Counted from the stretch's first letter, positions 22,209-33,892 are shown. The stretch: 64,000 bases of DNA from Nephrocerus scutellatus (GCA_947095585.1 OX352761.1:113137890-113201889), one strand, 5' to 3'. The notes: generated by a model not told the origin, from the sequence alone. Made by a program: numbers and translations.

Positions 22209-22316
22209 TTACTGCTCGATAAAGCCACATTTGGCGCGGATGATAGCGTTGAGTCTCTTAACATTGCATGCTGCACGAACGTGATCTGTTGATATTTTGG
22301 TCGATTCTCTACGAAA
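22209..22316 (-). pseudogene. Possible DNA-transposon C-terminal remnant
   Basis: The minus strand reads DHVRAACNVKRLNAIIRAK followed by CGFIEQ and a stop. Such xRLxAxIxAKxGxxE endings are typical of Tc1/mariner-like transposases. The frame is interrupted by the SINE at 22317-22608 and resumes beyond it. No catalytic residues are visible, so the family is a guess. Confidence 0.35.
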
Positions 22317-22608
22317 TAATAATAATATTCGGCGCGTCAGACCATTGCGGTCCAAGGCCAAGCTTCTCGCGACCATTTGTGTTGCGCACGTATATTTTGG
22401 GGCACACATGGCAGGGACGTACAATTTAAGGCCGGATATGAACGGCGAATTGAGAAGCTTTCCGTGACATGTTGTTACTCTCGGAACGTTTGTCACCCAT
22501 TCGCGAGAGGTGGGACACCGTTAAAAATACTTTTGGTGTTACTGGCATTTGAACCACGAAACTCCTGCTCAGTAGCTATGCGAATTTCCACTGAGTCACG
22601 GCGCCCAC
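22317..22608 (-). mobile_element. tRNA-derived SINE with perfect 13-bp target duplication
   Basis: On the minus strand the head reads GGGCGCCGTGACTCAGTGG, an A-box-like region. GTGGTTCAAATGCC follows, a match to the Pol III B box. A roughly 180-bp body contains GGAAAGCTTCTCAATTCG, and the tail is (ATT)n. ATTCTCTACGAAA occurs on both sides (22304-22316 and 22609-22621), a 13-bp target duplication that proves insertion by retroposition. The + strand copy at 30.6 kb shares head, body and tail. Confidence 0.8.
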
Positions 22609-22769
22609 ATTCTCTACGAAAAGCTGTCTTTAATGCGTATACACTTTAATGTCCTCTCTCGACATCTCGGCCTCAAAAATGGATAACAGCATAACAGCCA
22701 GCAACGTATTCTTATTCTTAAGTACTTCAGAAATATATATGTTGAACAGTATTGGTGCGTTTACTGTAC

Positions 22770-23385
22770 CTTGTACTTACTTTTACTTATGTCTTATATC
22801 CCCTTGTGGGTCCTAGGGCCTCTACTAGGCCTACGCGCCATCGCGTGCGGCTCCTGGCAATGTACTTCAGCTCCCTCCAAATCTTCCCCAATTTCCGTGA
22901 CTCCTCCTTAACTCTTCTGCGCCATGTATTGCTCGGACGACCCGTTCTTCTACCATCCTGAGATTACGGATTCCATTGCATTGCGTAGTTTGCTATGGAA
23001 CTGTCGCCTTTTCGGAGTGTATGACCACTGCTACTTCCGTCGTTGGATAGTTGTGCCTATTGGTTCCTGACCCGTTCTCTGGTAAAGATGTTCGTTAGAG
23101 ATACGGTTAGGCCAGAAAACCCTTAAGATGATCCGTAGGCACTTTTGTAATCTTTTTGTGATAGTAGCGGTCACCTTCCAAGTACTGCACCCATACAACA
23201 GCCAGCTTCAACATTTGAACGGAACAGTCGCAGCTTGGTGTTTAAGCTGATCGCAATGCTTCGCCATATCATGGACATCATTCCAAACACTGATTTTGCT
23301 TTGCCGATTCGGTTGACAATGTCGACCTTCGGTAGAGACTCTCTACTTTCTCTACCGGCTGTCCAGCAATTTTAACTTGAGTTTG
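22770..23385 (-). pseudogene. RTE-type LINE 3' part
   Basis: Minus-strand frames show in order LFRSNVEAG, a TWKVTATITKRLQK-like piece, FWPNRISNE.L..RTGQEPIG, and a proline/arginine tail. This is the characteristic end of RTE-clade ORF2. Frameshifts separate the blocks. It stops at the SINE-bearing segment at 23388. Confidence 0.6.
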
Positions 23386-23387
23386 AC

Positions 23388-23540
23388 TTTGAACCACGAA
23401 CCTCCTGCTCAGTAGCCATGCGCATTTCCACTGAGCCACGGCGCCCACATTCTCTACGAAAAGCTGTCTTTAATGCATATACACTTTAATGTCCTTTTGT
23501 CGACACCTCGGCCTCCAAAACGGATAACATTGAGAAGTCC
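23388..23540 (-). repeat. Duplicated SINE head plus its host flank
   Basis: Contains the first 60 bp of the SINE (GCCGTGGCTCAGTGGA, GGTTCGTGGTTC) joined to the same upstream host sequence as at 22609-22690. Because the shared part crosses the insertion junction, this is a copy of the already inserted locus, cut off near the B box. Confidence 0.6.
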
Positions 23541-23699
23541 ACTGGGCTCAAGTCCGATGAGTTTAAAGGTCATTGGTATATTACAGGTACGTTGCATGAA
23601 TCTGACAAGTAGTCCAATGAGTCCAAATACATAAATGTCTCAGGTATTATGAATCTGCCCACGAATGTGTTTTTAAAGTAACCAGGATTAGGATTTTTT

Positions 23700-24070
23700 T
23701 TATAGAACGACCTTAGCCCTTGTCGCTGACACTGCGAGCTTAAAAGATCTATTATATCTTAGGCTGTAATTAGTCTAAAAGAGGTACTACTCCATAACGA
23801 AGGATAGTATGTCCTTAGTGGCATAGTTTCTCAGCTCCTCTGATAAACATATTTCCTTATGGAACATACGCCTCCTTAACCAAAGTAATGATGGTCATTC
23901 AAACAGAATATGCTCGGATGAGTTATCATATTCTGAACGGAGCCTACATTCCATGTCTGAGCCAAAATTAATTTTGTTAAGGTGATACAACAAGCCACAT
24001 AGAAACACACTATGAATATGAAATTCTTTGGGTTGCTTCCTCTGCCTGGGGTATATATTCTTTACATCAC
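23700..24070 (-). pseudogene. LOA/I-type LINE C-terminal fragment
   Basis: The minus strand reads CRLRSEYDNSSEHILFE, a degraded form of the CxxC...SSEHILCxCP tail found at 38.7 and 60.8 kb. Flanking text repeats at 60.4-60.9 kb (GACACTGCGA..TTAAA.GATCT). No other domain is present. Confidence 0.5.
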
Positions 24071-25125
24071 ATGGTGTCGCAGGGTAAGATTATAGTACAA
24101 GTAAAACAAAGTAAACATCAGTAGAAAAATTATTTATAAATATTATTTTTGGTTGCTGGAATACAGAGTTTTGTTTTTCTAATTCTAATCGTCCGCTCAA
24201 GGGACTTTCCCCATTTTATTACCTAGCACACCCACTCACAGATTACTCTAGACTACTTAACACATAAATATAAACTCAATCATACTTGTGGATACAGCAG
24301 CTCCGCACTTCATCAATACCACCCCACGTACAACATCCTATGAGGTATTTTTGAAATTTAAATAAAAGGTGAAATGAGACAAATGGGTATACGCTTTTTT
24401 TATTGGACGCACTTTGAATTTAAGTCTTGGGAGGTACTCCGAGTGGGCCCATAATAAATTCTAATTATGGTACATAATTAGAATTTTTTGTCATTATCGT
24501 TATGCGGAATAATGCATCACGAGAATTTTCGCTGCATCGGAGAGTTGATCAGAGTTTCTATCACCTGAAGATTACGTTCCTCTAAAATAAAGAGGATAAT
24601 CAAAAAACCCAAACCATTAGGCCTAAATAGAACTTCACTGTATAGGAAGATTTCCTTCATCGGAATGTTGTACTACGTTTTTGGCACCCACGAAGGAGTT
24701 GAGACTTGGTGGCATGGTTAAAGTTTATATGGAGAAGGAGTGCAGTAAGCCATACATACATAATTTAAATTTCAATTTTTTTTCATAGATATTGCAGGGA
24801 ATTAAGGCAAACAACACACACTAATGACGTCTTTCTACACACTCTTAGCTGACGTTATAGAAAAAATTAAGTAAAATTATATGCAATGATTATAGAGTTA
24901 TACCTACTCTTTCACAAAATAACCTCAATAACGTTCAAATTACGATCGAATTTCGACCATATACGGGTCTCTAGTAGCAATTATTTCTTTTGTATAAAAA
25001 CCAGGTTTTTAATTTGGCGTTAATAAATCAGGAGTGTTACCTGGATCCCTGTGTTTGACAGGAGGCAATATATGAGTATACTAACAATAACAGAAAATGT
25101 TAGGTGTACCTTTTATTGTTTTCCA
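24071..25125. other. No recognised gene
   Basis: Begins with a short repeat (CTGCCTGGGGTATATATTC...ACATGGTGTCGCAG, near 24046) that recurs at about 48174. The remainder is AT-rich sequence without coding signals. Confidence 0.35.
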
Positions 25126-26804
25126 TTAATCTTCTTTATGTTTTATTTGAAATGCGCTCCACAAGAAATTATTCAATGTTTTCAAGATTTTCCATAGAAA
25201 ATACAAAGCACAACCAATGAACAACATTACATCAATATTTTGCTGCTGAATGAATTGCATGCGCTTCAGAACACTTTGCATGTGTGGAGCACCCTTATGC
25301 CTCATAACATACTCCAACCAAAAGACAGCTGTCTGCTTGGCGCTTGTTGGGCGATCCCTGTACATTTTGGAGAACTGCCTTACCGCTACAGTGTATTTGG
25401 GATTATTCAAGACTTCAAGGATTGTGCGTTTGAGTGACTCTTCTGTCATTGTTGTGTAATCAACTGACTGCCCATAGCCTTTTCTGACAAAAGTCTCGAC
25501 ATTAGTGGGTTGCTCTGATGTTATTGGCATACCAATCATCGGTACGCCATGGTATTGTGATTCAGATATCCCGCCTTTCCCACCATGCGTAATAAAGAGA
25601 CGAATATTGCGGTGCGCCAAAATATCATCCTGCGGCAACCATTTACCAAAGAGAATGTTCTTTGAATTCCCCGGACGTTGGTCGCCCTCGAATTTCCAAA
25701 CTACCCTCTGCGGCAGCTGTGAGAAAATCTTATAAAGTACTTGAATTGCTCTGTCGCCCAGTTGATCAATGCGAACGTTCGAACCCAGGCTAAAATATAT
25801 GAATCCATGTTCCGATGCGCTATCAAGGAAATCAGCTACTTTCTGGCAAAAATTTACAAATACGTCATAAGTACATTAACCAATCGACAGAGTCGTTTAC
25901 CTCAGGTAGCGGATCTGGTTTATCCTTGACCTGAATTCCTCCAATTTCTATGACACCTGGAACCAGGGGCCTAACAGGACCTTCACTGAAATGGTGATTG
26001 AATAGCACCAACGAGATGTTGCGTTTCATCTCCCAATACGAAGGATACTTTTCCGCGGGAAAATGTGCACTAAAAAAATTAACATAATACTCGTAGAATC
26101 AGCTGCATAACAACATGAACATATCTCACTCACTCATAGACAGATTTCATCCACCAGTCGAAAACCCCAAAGGCCATTCGTTCCCATCCGGTGATAATAA
26201 AATTCATTACACGACCCCAGAAAGTCATCTCTTGTGAGTTAGTGTGCACTGGCACTGGAACGTACGCTGTCTCCAAAGGATTTCCCATTAGTACCGAGAT
26301 CGTCGTCGTCGGTTGCATAATCCATATGAGCGCGGTGGGGCATTTGTAATGTGCGGCAATACCTAGCAAGAAGTCATTGAATCCATATCCAATTAGTAAA
26401 AGATCAAAATGATTGTCTTCCTTGAGGAAATTCAGAAGAGTTGGATCTTCCAAAATGGATGACATCGCAGTAGCAGCTTCTTTTAGGAACATGACATCCA
26501 GTACAATTTGTACCAATGGATGTTCTGGCGTGTCGGCTAGCTCGCTGAGCTCTTGACTTGGTAGTCCCTGTTTCAGTTGGATGTGTCGATATTTCGGATT
26601 TGTATCTGAGAGTGGCAGCGTTGTTACCACAGTTACATTATGTCCCCGCTCCATTAGAGCTTTTGCCACAGACATAAAAACAATTTGATGCGAACGGCTG
26701 TATGTTACGAATACCCCTAATATATTCTCTCCATTGGAATTGGCAACCCTCAGGCAGACCATGGCCAATATCAGGAACCAGTAAATGCTAATTTTTGGAA
26801 TCAT
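25126..26804 (-). CDS. UDP-glycosyltransferase, tandem copy 1
   Basis: ER-bound enzyme that transfers a sugar (probably glucose in insects) from UDP-sugar to small lipophilic molecules. Exons are 26134-26804, 25901-26069 and 25126-25842, with GT-AG introns of 64 and 58 nt, giving 518 residues. ATG at 26804 is the first methionine. Residues 1-23 form a signal peptide. SRSHQ (His39) is the likely catalytic base. The donor-binding signature runs from about residue 348 (WLPQDD) through THGG (365-368) to SEQPTN near 390. A hydrophobic anchor lies near 490-508, and the cytosolic tail ends KHKED, a dilysine-type ER signal. It is the most diverged of the three copies and the only one without a transposon in intron 1. 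Confidence 0.92.
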
Positions 26805-27340
26805 AATATAGGTTTGCTGCAATAATCGAATGATTTAAAGAAAAGAGAATCGAACGAATCTGATCGCTGGTTTATACAAAACTGAATTTTTCGCTGGTCG
26901 ATGTACGCCTGCTACCAATGCTTATGTTTTTTTTATTTCAACTAACTAATCAGTTTTAGTTCTATTTTTTTTCTTAAGTGCAATATTCATATTAATAAAC
27001 TCGTTCACTTGACGTGCTTCAACACAATGTTATAAAAGTCTTTGTTAGAGTAGCGCAATAAACGGGTCCAGCAACATCGACTTACGTAACCGGAAAGTCG
27101 ATATTACTGCATTTTTATAACTTAACAAATCAAAATATTAAACTTTCTTTACTTCTCTGACGGTTTTTTTTATAATAATCAGTCTTTGTTGCAACCTTGA
27201 TTGTGGTTCAGTAAGATTTGTTATCACTTCTTGAGATAGCCAATTTCTAAATCGAATGCAGCGTCAACAATAGAATAATATATGCATACGAGTATTGATT
27301 TGTACAAAAGTAATACGATATGTATAGTTACCACTGGCGC
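26805..27340 (-). promoter_or_regulatory. 5' flank of UGT copy 1, shared with copies 2 and 3
   Basis: TATAAA on the minus strand at 26871-26876, 72 nt upstream of the ATG, is conserved in all three copies. The flank (for example ACTGAATTTTTCGCTG and ACCAATGCTTATG) is alignable with 33845-34215 and 40785-41225, so the duplicated unit includes the promoter. Confidence 0.6.
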
Positions 27341-27540
27341 AATAATTTAGTTTCAACTTCAGCTGGTTCCTTCCTTCTTTTACTAACTGATAATATATAT
27401 TATCTGAAACGTTCTTCTAGAAAGAATTCCTCGTATTGCCATTCCATTTTACAGGCCAAACATCATCATTCCTATAAGCGAAGCCATGAGTTTAATATAC
27501 TCCCCCCCCCCCTGTTTTTTTTATTGTTCGCGCACGCTTA
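27341..27540. repeat. UGT-flank block, copy 1
   Basis: The block from GCTGGTTCCTTCCTTC through AAAGAATTC to GAAGCCATGAGTTTAAT recurs at 35645-35790 and 44450-44580. It marks the distal part of the duplicated UGT unit. Confidence 0.65.
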
Positions 27541-27544
27541 AAGG

Positions 27545-29612
27545 GGTTCACACCCTTATAATGCTCGGCTATATGCTTGGCACAGCGTGGGCGTTAAGAA
27601 AAAAGAGGAGATGTCAATGAGCTTGTGTTTTGAATGTGTGTGGATCATATTGAAGTGGGAAGACAGAGCTTTGCAGAGCATTCCATATACGTATTATACG
27701 GCTGAAGAACGAATCCCTGAACTTAACTGTACGTCCGAATATGGGCTTGAGGGTAAACTGATGAGCATTTAGAGCGCCACGAGTATTGCGGTTGAATTCA
27801 AGGAGAGTTGGCATACAGCTGGCTATTTATCTTGAGCACCACTGGTAGAAGAAGCGATAAAACAGTGACAAGCAGGAAACGTTCCCACGGTGTTCAAGCG
27901 AATCTATTGATTTCTCTATATTTTCGTCACCGATAAGTATTATCGCGTGGTTTTGTATTCTATCTAGCTGATGCAAAGTAGTTTTAGGCGCACCAGACCA
28001 GATATGACAATTGTACTCAAGTTTAGGGCGAATAAAAGCCTTGTATATAGTAGGTAGTGAAATATTTCTTGCACCGGGCTAGAAAACCTAAACATTTCGC
28101 AGCATTTTTGGCGACGGTAAATATGTGGTCATTCCAACAAAGCTTGTCGTTAACGCACATACCGAGAATTGCGAGATTTTCAGTTTCCTCGATGCAAGTG
28201 CCATTCCTGGATAATGGCATGGGATTCGCTTAGACGACAGGATTGTATGATGCCGTCAATGTCAGAATTTATCGTCCTTAACATACGTAGTTGTTTGAGT
28301 TCCTCATGAGAAGTGTACGGACGTTCCTCAAACTTATATGAGAAGCTGAGAGCGCTGTCGTCGGCAAAAGAGTGAATTGGATTAGAAGTCACAGATAAGA
28401 GATCATTAATAAAAATAAGGAAGAGAGTTGGGGACAAAACAGACCCCTGAGGAATGCCAGCATTTAAGTAATGAACTTTAGACTTGAAACCGTCCAAAAA
28501 AACTTGAATTGATCAGTCCAAAAGATAGCTTCTAATCCAATGAAGCAGTTTTTCATCGACTCCATAAGCATGCATTTTAGACAAAAGTGCCAAAAGATGC
28601 CAAACTCTGTCAAATGCATTAGAAATATCAAGTGCAACAGCATTGCTTTCTCCAAATTGATGCTAAGACCGGTTCCACTGTTCGGTGAGATATACCATCA
28701 AATTACCAGTAGAACGTTGCCCACGAAATCCATACTGCTGGTCACTAAGGATTTCGTTGGTTTCAAGATATTTCTTAAGCTGAAAACTGATCAGCGTTTC
28801 CATGACCTTGGATAATATGGATGTAAGTGGTCGGTCGGTACGAAGAATGAGACGACGGCTGGCCTTTTTTGGGTATGTGCTGGACATAGGCTGTTTTCCA
28901 ACTTATCGGAAAGAGTCCAGAAAAATAGGCTGGAGGGAAAAGTTTACGCAATGGTAATGCCAGCTTGGAAGAACACCTCTACAGAACTAGTGGAGAAATA
29001 CCATCTGACCCAGCGGATTTGTAAGTGTTGAGATAAAAAAAACTTTAAAACTTTAAAACTTTAGCAACTGCATGAGTACGAATGAATATCTGTCCCATAG
29101 ATTGTTCAATACTCTGAGGTGCATGAGGCAGCAATGAACAATCTGGAAGCGTGGAGCTAGCTGCGAAATGTGCAGCAAGAAGATTGGCCATATCTATAGA
29201 GCTGACAACTGGAATGTCGTTATAAATGAGCGTTGGAATCGACGACAAGGCTGTGTTTTTGATTCTTTTCACGAAAGACCTAAAATTTTTACTATTTGGG
29301 ATATTGTAGTATTCTTTGCCTCAATTTTTGGTCATAGGCGAATTTGACTCGCCGAGATGGGCATTGCAATCATTTCTGGCTCGTTTAAAATTTGTTCGCT
29401 CTTCCTCAGTAGGGTTTACTTTGTAAAACCGAAAGCATACCTCTCTAATCCTAGAAGCCTCTTTACAGCTCGAGTCATACCATCCATCTTCCTTTGGTTT
29501 AACAGACTTATTCCTGGAAGGGATAAATTCTCTAATACCAATAAGGATGATGTTTGTGATTGCATCAACGGCGGCATCCACGTTGCTATCGCGAAACAAT
29601 AGCGACCAGTAA
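27545..29612 (-). mobile_element. Jockey-type LINE, degenerate
   Basis: Minus-strand copy with these parts in order. The pre-RT region is at 29321-29612 (FIPSRNKSVKPKEDGWYDS). RT fingers are at 28663-28887 (SILSKVMETLISFQL, LSDQQYGFRGQRST). The RT core is at 28180-28497 (GIPQGSVLSPTLFLIFIND and HSFADDSA, the FADD catalytic box). The thumb is at 28023-28220. The C-terminal end is at 27614-27814 (FSRIIRIWNALQ). Frames change several times and the endonuclease is absent, so it is a 5'-truncated dead copy. It separates UGT copies 1 and 2. Confidence 0.75.
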
Positions 29613-30262
29613 TTCACCCAAAGAAGTTGTTAAGGCCGTCCCAATTGGCTTTCACGTAATGTCATACTGTTTTTTGGGAGTTTTTTCTTTAACTACGTGG
29701 TTTATTAACGAGAAATTAGCTGATAATGGAACCTGTAGGGTCTCTGTGGAGATGCGGCAATTTTGCTTATTAAAAAAACCGTTGAGCTAAAAATTAGCCT
29801 TATCGCTAAATACAATTCTGTGATAAAACAACTGGTCAGTTTCCAACTGCTCAAGAGCCAAATCGGCGAAAGAACGACGCATAAGATAGTCTCGTGGCTT
29901 TAATTTCTGTTCCAGCTGGATCTTATACGGGTGTAGGCCAAGATCTTCGCGTAAAATTTTCTACGTAGTGGACGGACACAGACCCGACGAAGAATCGATT
30001 GCTCTTTCATTTACAGCGGAAATATTTTCTTTAGCGCGCAACTCCTTCGGCGTATTGGAGTTATTGCATCATTAGAGAGTATGTGGTACGAAATCTATCC
30101 ACAGCTCGACGGATAGCTTGCTCAGATGAACGAAGTCTTCTATAAACTGCTCGAATCGACGAATGATTTTCAAAGAAAATTTGGGTAATTTGGTAGTGTT
30201 GTTCAACCGTTGGTCTCATGACGATTTGCCAGAGTATGTTGATAATAAATATCAAAAGTGAG
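29613..30262 (-). pseudogene. Mariner-like transposase pseudogene (HTH-first type)
   Basis: The minus strand begins RPTVEQHYQITQIFFENHSS, the helix-turn-helix region. It continues AKENISAVNERA, then KILREDLGLHPYKIQLEQK and LALEQLETDQLF. The strand transferase start reads IVFSDKANF, where this family has FSDEAHF, and then LNGFFNKQNCRI. Stops interrupt it and the second half of the catalytic domain is missing. Confidence 0.65.
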
Positions 30263-30620
30263 TACAGTGCAATAACTTGTTTGACAGTTAACTTTTTAAT
30301 AAGTTCTATCTAAGAAAAAAAGAACACCCGATATAATTCAAAGTTTTTCGCTGTAAACAAAACAAGAAAAATTAATAATAATATATTTCAAAAAAGTAAA
30401 TTACATAAAATTTATAATTTGTAAATAAGAAGGAAAATCTCAAGTTCTATTTTTGACATATTAATTAATTAAATCTTCCTGGTTTGATAATATAATGGGT
30501 TTATAAGAATCGGTTAAGAAAATAGATTTAGTACACTTAACAGTGCCATCTATAGACTATTAGAATAAACATTGTTTACCAAAAACCATTGCATATATTT
30601 AGGCTCAGTAATATTATGCT
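30263..30620. other. AT-rich gap, nothing recognised
   Basis: No gene or repeat boundary is clear. It may contain the decayed end of the mariner-like element. Confidence 0.3.
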
Positions 30621-30625
30621 TGTGT

Positions 30626-30916
30626 GCGCCGCGTCTCAGCGGTTAAGTGAATGGATTTCAGATTGAAGGGTTTTCGTAGTTTGAATCCTAGGAAACACCA
30701 AAAGTATTTTTCACTTCCCCCCCTCTCACGAATGTCTGACAAACGACCGGGAGTAAAACTTGCGACGGAAAGCTTCTCAATTCGACGTTCTGATACGGCA
30801 TTAAATTTTAGGTCCCTTCCATTTGCGTGCAAAAATGTACATGAACAGCACAAATAGCCGCGAGAAGCTAGGCCCTTGGAACACAGCGGTCTGTCGCGTT
30901 GAATATTATTATTATT
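30626..30916 (+). mobile_element. tRNA-derived SINE, second copy
   Basis: The head GCGCCGCGTCTCAGCGG has an A-box-like region. AGTTTGAATCC at 30679-30689 is a good Pol III B box. The body shares CACCAAAAGTATTTTT and GGAAAGCTTCTCAATTCG with the copy at 22.3 kb. It ends GAATATTATTATTATT. Possible diverged target duplications (TAATATTATGCTTG / TAATATTGTATTTG) flank it. It lacks the perfect duplications of the other copy and is probably older. Confidence 0.75.
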
Positions 30917-30919
30917 AAT

Positions 30920-31914
30920 ATTGTATTTGTATTTAAAGTTATTTATAGAAAGATTATACCAGTATGTTTTGGTACTTTCTGGATGGCTGGAATAGCATAG
31001 TGTAGAAAAGATTAGAACCTTCTCGAAAATGTTGATTAGGTAAAAATACAGCAAGCAAGCCAGTTAGTCAATATTTGAAAGGGAAGGAAGTTTGATATTT
31101 GAAATGTAGATAGAGTTACCGCCTATGTGAATAACAGTGTTATAAGAGAATTATAAGTAATCACCAGTGTACATTTGTGAAATTTTGCTAATTTTTTATG
31201 TAAAGTTATAATTTGTGAATTAACAAACTTATGTTGTGTTTTTATTTGCAAAATCCATTACGAACTCTTTGGAAAGCCTAAATTTTCCTAATAATACATT
31301 TTCATCTGAAACCCAAACATTTGTACTTATGTTCTGCTTCGTTGTTCTGCAGTGTTTTTTTGGCTGGAGAAGGTTGTTCCACCAAGAAAATTTTGTATTC
31401 CACCGAAAAACCAACATCAATTGCAGAAAATCTTTTTTTTTTTCCATTGAAAGCACTGGATATTGCTTTTTAAACTTCTTCGCGAATTCCACCGTAATAG
31501 GTTTAATGTTGGTTATCGATCTAGTGCGATGTATACATATTTGTTGTCTGATTCCGCCAGGTTGATAGCACTCATATGGTGAAATATTTTTTGTATAATG
31601 CATTCCATTAGATTTACGTTATTTGGTTCAGGAACACCTTTTCATGAAGGTTGGATGCGTAGCAGTATTGTTCCAACGAATCAAGTTCAATGTTTTCGTC
31701 ATTGCAACATTCAAGTCGCTTAGCTTGAATACCACAGATTGAATTATTGAATATCCATGTCATTGACATTGTTTTGGACATGTTGGGTGGTGTAACCGGG
31801 AATCTCCAGGGGTTTCCGCTAGTTTTTAATAATTATCACTATTACTTAGATAATTGAGCCAATTGAAATTCAAGACAAATATAATTGTGCCAAAAATCAA
31901 CACTAAATGTATAT
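30920..31914. other. Unassigned region with a degenerate open frame
   Basis: No known domain. A minus-strand frame at 31229-31603 (124 codons), with related reading in a neighbouring frame up to about 31800, has more even composition than the AT-rich surroundings. It may be the remnant of an unidentified element. It ends where the UGT-flank homology begins (about 31918). Confidence 0.3.
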
Positions 31915-31964
31915 ATAGTGTTTGTATTGTAAAGTAGCTTGAATAAATCAACATTAGGTTTGTA

Positions 31965-33826
31965 TTAATCAACTTTATGTTTTATTTGAAATACGCCCCA
32001 CGCAAAATTGTTTAAAGTTTTCAGGATTTTCCATAGAAAATACAAAGCACAACCAATGAACAACATTACATCAATATTTTGCTGCTGAATGAATTGCATG
32101 CGCTTCAGAACACTTTGCATGTGTGGAGCACCCTTATGCCTCATAACATACTCCAACCAAAAGACAGCTGTCTGCTTGGCGCTTGTTGGGCGATCCCTGT
32201 ACATTTTGGAGAACTGCCTTACCGCTACAGTGTATTTGGGATTATTCAAGACTTCAAGTATGGTGCGTTTGAGTGACTCTTCTGTCATTGTTGTGTAATC
32301 AACTGACTGTCCATAGCCTTTTCTGACAAAAGTCTCGACATTAGTGGGTTGCTCTGATGTTATTGGCATACCAATCATCGGTACGCCATGGTATTGTGAT
32401 TCAGATATCCCGCCCTTCCCACCATGCGTAAAAAAGAGACGAATATTGCGGTGCGTCAAAATATCATCCTGCGGCAACCATTTACCAAACAGAATGTTCT
32501 TTGAATTCCCTGGCCGTTGGGCGCCATCGAATTTCCAAACTACCCTCTGCGGTAGCTGTGAGAAAACCTTATAAAGTACTTGAATTGCTCTGTCACCCAG
32601 TTGATCAATACGAACGTTCGAACCCAGGCTAAAGTATATGAAGCCATGTTCCGAAGTGCCATTAAGGAAAGCAGCAATTTTCTGGCAAAAAGTTACAAAG
32701 GTTATGTATACAATAAGTGATACGTATATCAACCAATCGACAGAGTCGTTTACCTCAGGAAGCGGATCTGGTTTTTCCTTCACTTGAATTCCTCCGATTT
32801 CTATGAAACCCGGAACCAGGGGTCTTACAGGACCTTCACTGAAATGATGATTAAATAACACCAACGAGATGTTGCGTTTCATCTCCCAATACGAAGGATA
32901 CCTTTCTGCGGGAAAATGTGCACTAAAAATAAAATAAAAAACAACCCATACAAATTAAAATACTTCATGTAAATTCTATAATCGAAAATACACATGTGTG
33001 CAAAGTTTGAAAAAATCAGGTTTTTTGGAAATGGATTAAACCAAGTTTTGGACACAAGTGAACAAACAGCCGGACGCGAAGCTAATACAGAGAATTTAAA
33101 AATAAAACCAGCTGCAAATCAACATTATAAATACAGATAATCCTGTCCCACTCACTCATAGACAGATTTCATCCACCAGTCGAAAACACCAAAGATTATT
33201 CGTTTCCATCCAGTGACAATCAAATTCATTACACGACCCCTGAAAGTCATCTCTTGTGAGTTAGTGTACACTGGCACTGGAACGTACGCTGTCTCCAAAG
33301 GATTTCCCATTAGTACAGAGATCGTCGTCGACGGTTGCATAATCCAAATGAGAGCGGTGGGGCATTTGTAATGTGCGGCAATACCTAGCAAGAAGTCATT
33401 GAATCCATATCCAATTAGTAAAAGATCAAAATGATTGTCTTCCTTGAGGAAATTCAGAAGAGCTGGATCTTCCAAAATGGATGTCATTGCAGTGGCAGCT
33501 TCTTTTAGGAACATAGCATCCAGTACAATTTGCACCAACGGATGCTCTGGCTTGTCGGCCAGCTCGCTGAGCTCCTGACTTGGTAGTCCCTGTTTCAGTT
33601 GTAAGTGTCGATATTTCGGATTTGTATCTGAGAGTGGCAGCGTTGTTACCACAGTTACATTATGTCCCCGCTCCACAAGAGCTTTAGCCACAGACATGAA
33701 AACAATTTGATGCGAACGGCTGTATGTTACGAATACCCCTAATATATTCTCTCCATTCGAATTGGCAACCCTCAGGAAGACCATGGCCAATATCAGGAAC
33801 CAGTAAATGCTGACTTTTGGAATCAT
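31965..33826 (-). CDS. UDP-glycosyltransferase, tandem copy 2
   Basis: Same enzyme type and layout as copy 1: exons 33156-33826, 32754-32922 and 31965-32681, encoding 518 residues. Intron 1 is 233 nt, enlarged by an ACATGTGT repeat. Intron 2 is 72 nt. The signal peptide, SRSHQ, donor signature (FFTHGGKGG) and C-terminal anchor are present, and the tail ends KHKVD. It is closer to copy 3 than to copy 1, with roughly half a dozen residue differences in exon 3. Intron 2 has no stop and keeps the frame, so a retained-intron product with 24 extra, largely hydrophobic residues is possible. Confidence 0.92.
32938..33108 (+). repeat. ACATGTGT repeat in intron 1 of UGT copy 2
   Basis: Short internally deleted copy from AACAACCCATACAAATTAAA through ATACACATGTGTGC to AGAGAATTTAAAAATAAA. 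It runs antisense to the gene. A matching insertion at the same intron position is in UGT copy 3 and absent from copy 1. Confidence 0.75.
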
Positions 33827-33892
33827 AATATATGTTTGCTACAATAATCGAGTGATTTTAACAAAAGAGACTCGTAAGAATCTGAACGCTAG

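Noticed and set aside
26805..26822. Upstream TTG start for UGT copy 1 (six extra codons before the ATG)
   Set aside because: TTG is not a normal fly start. ATG at 26804 matches the start of copies 2 and 3 and begins a proper signal peptide.
32079..32574. Plus-strand frames opposite the UGT third exons (repeated in all three copies)
   Set aside because: Their conservation only mirrors the conserved antisense UGT coding sequence.
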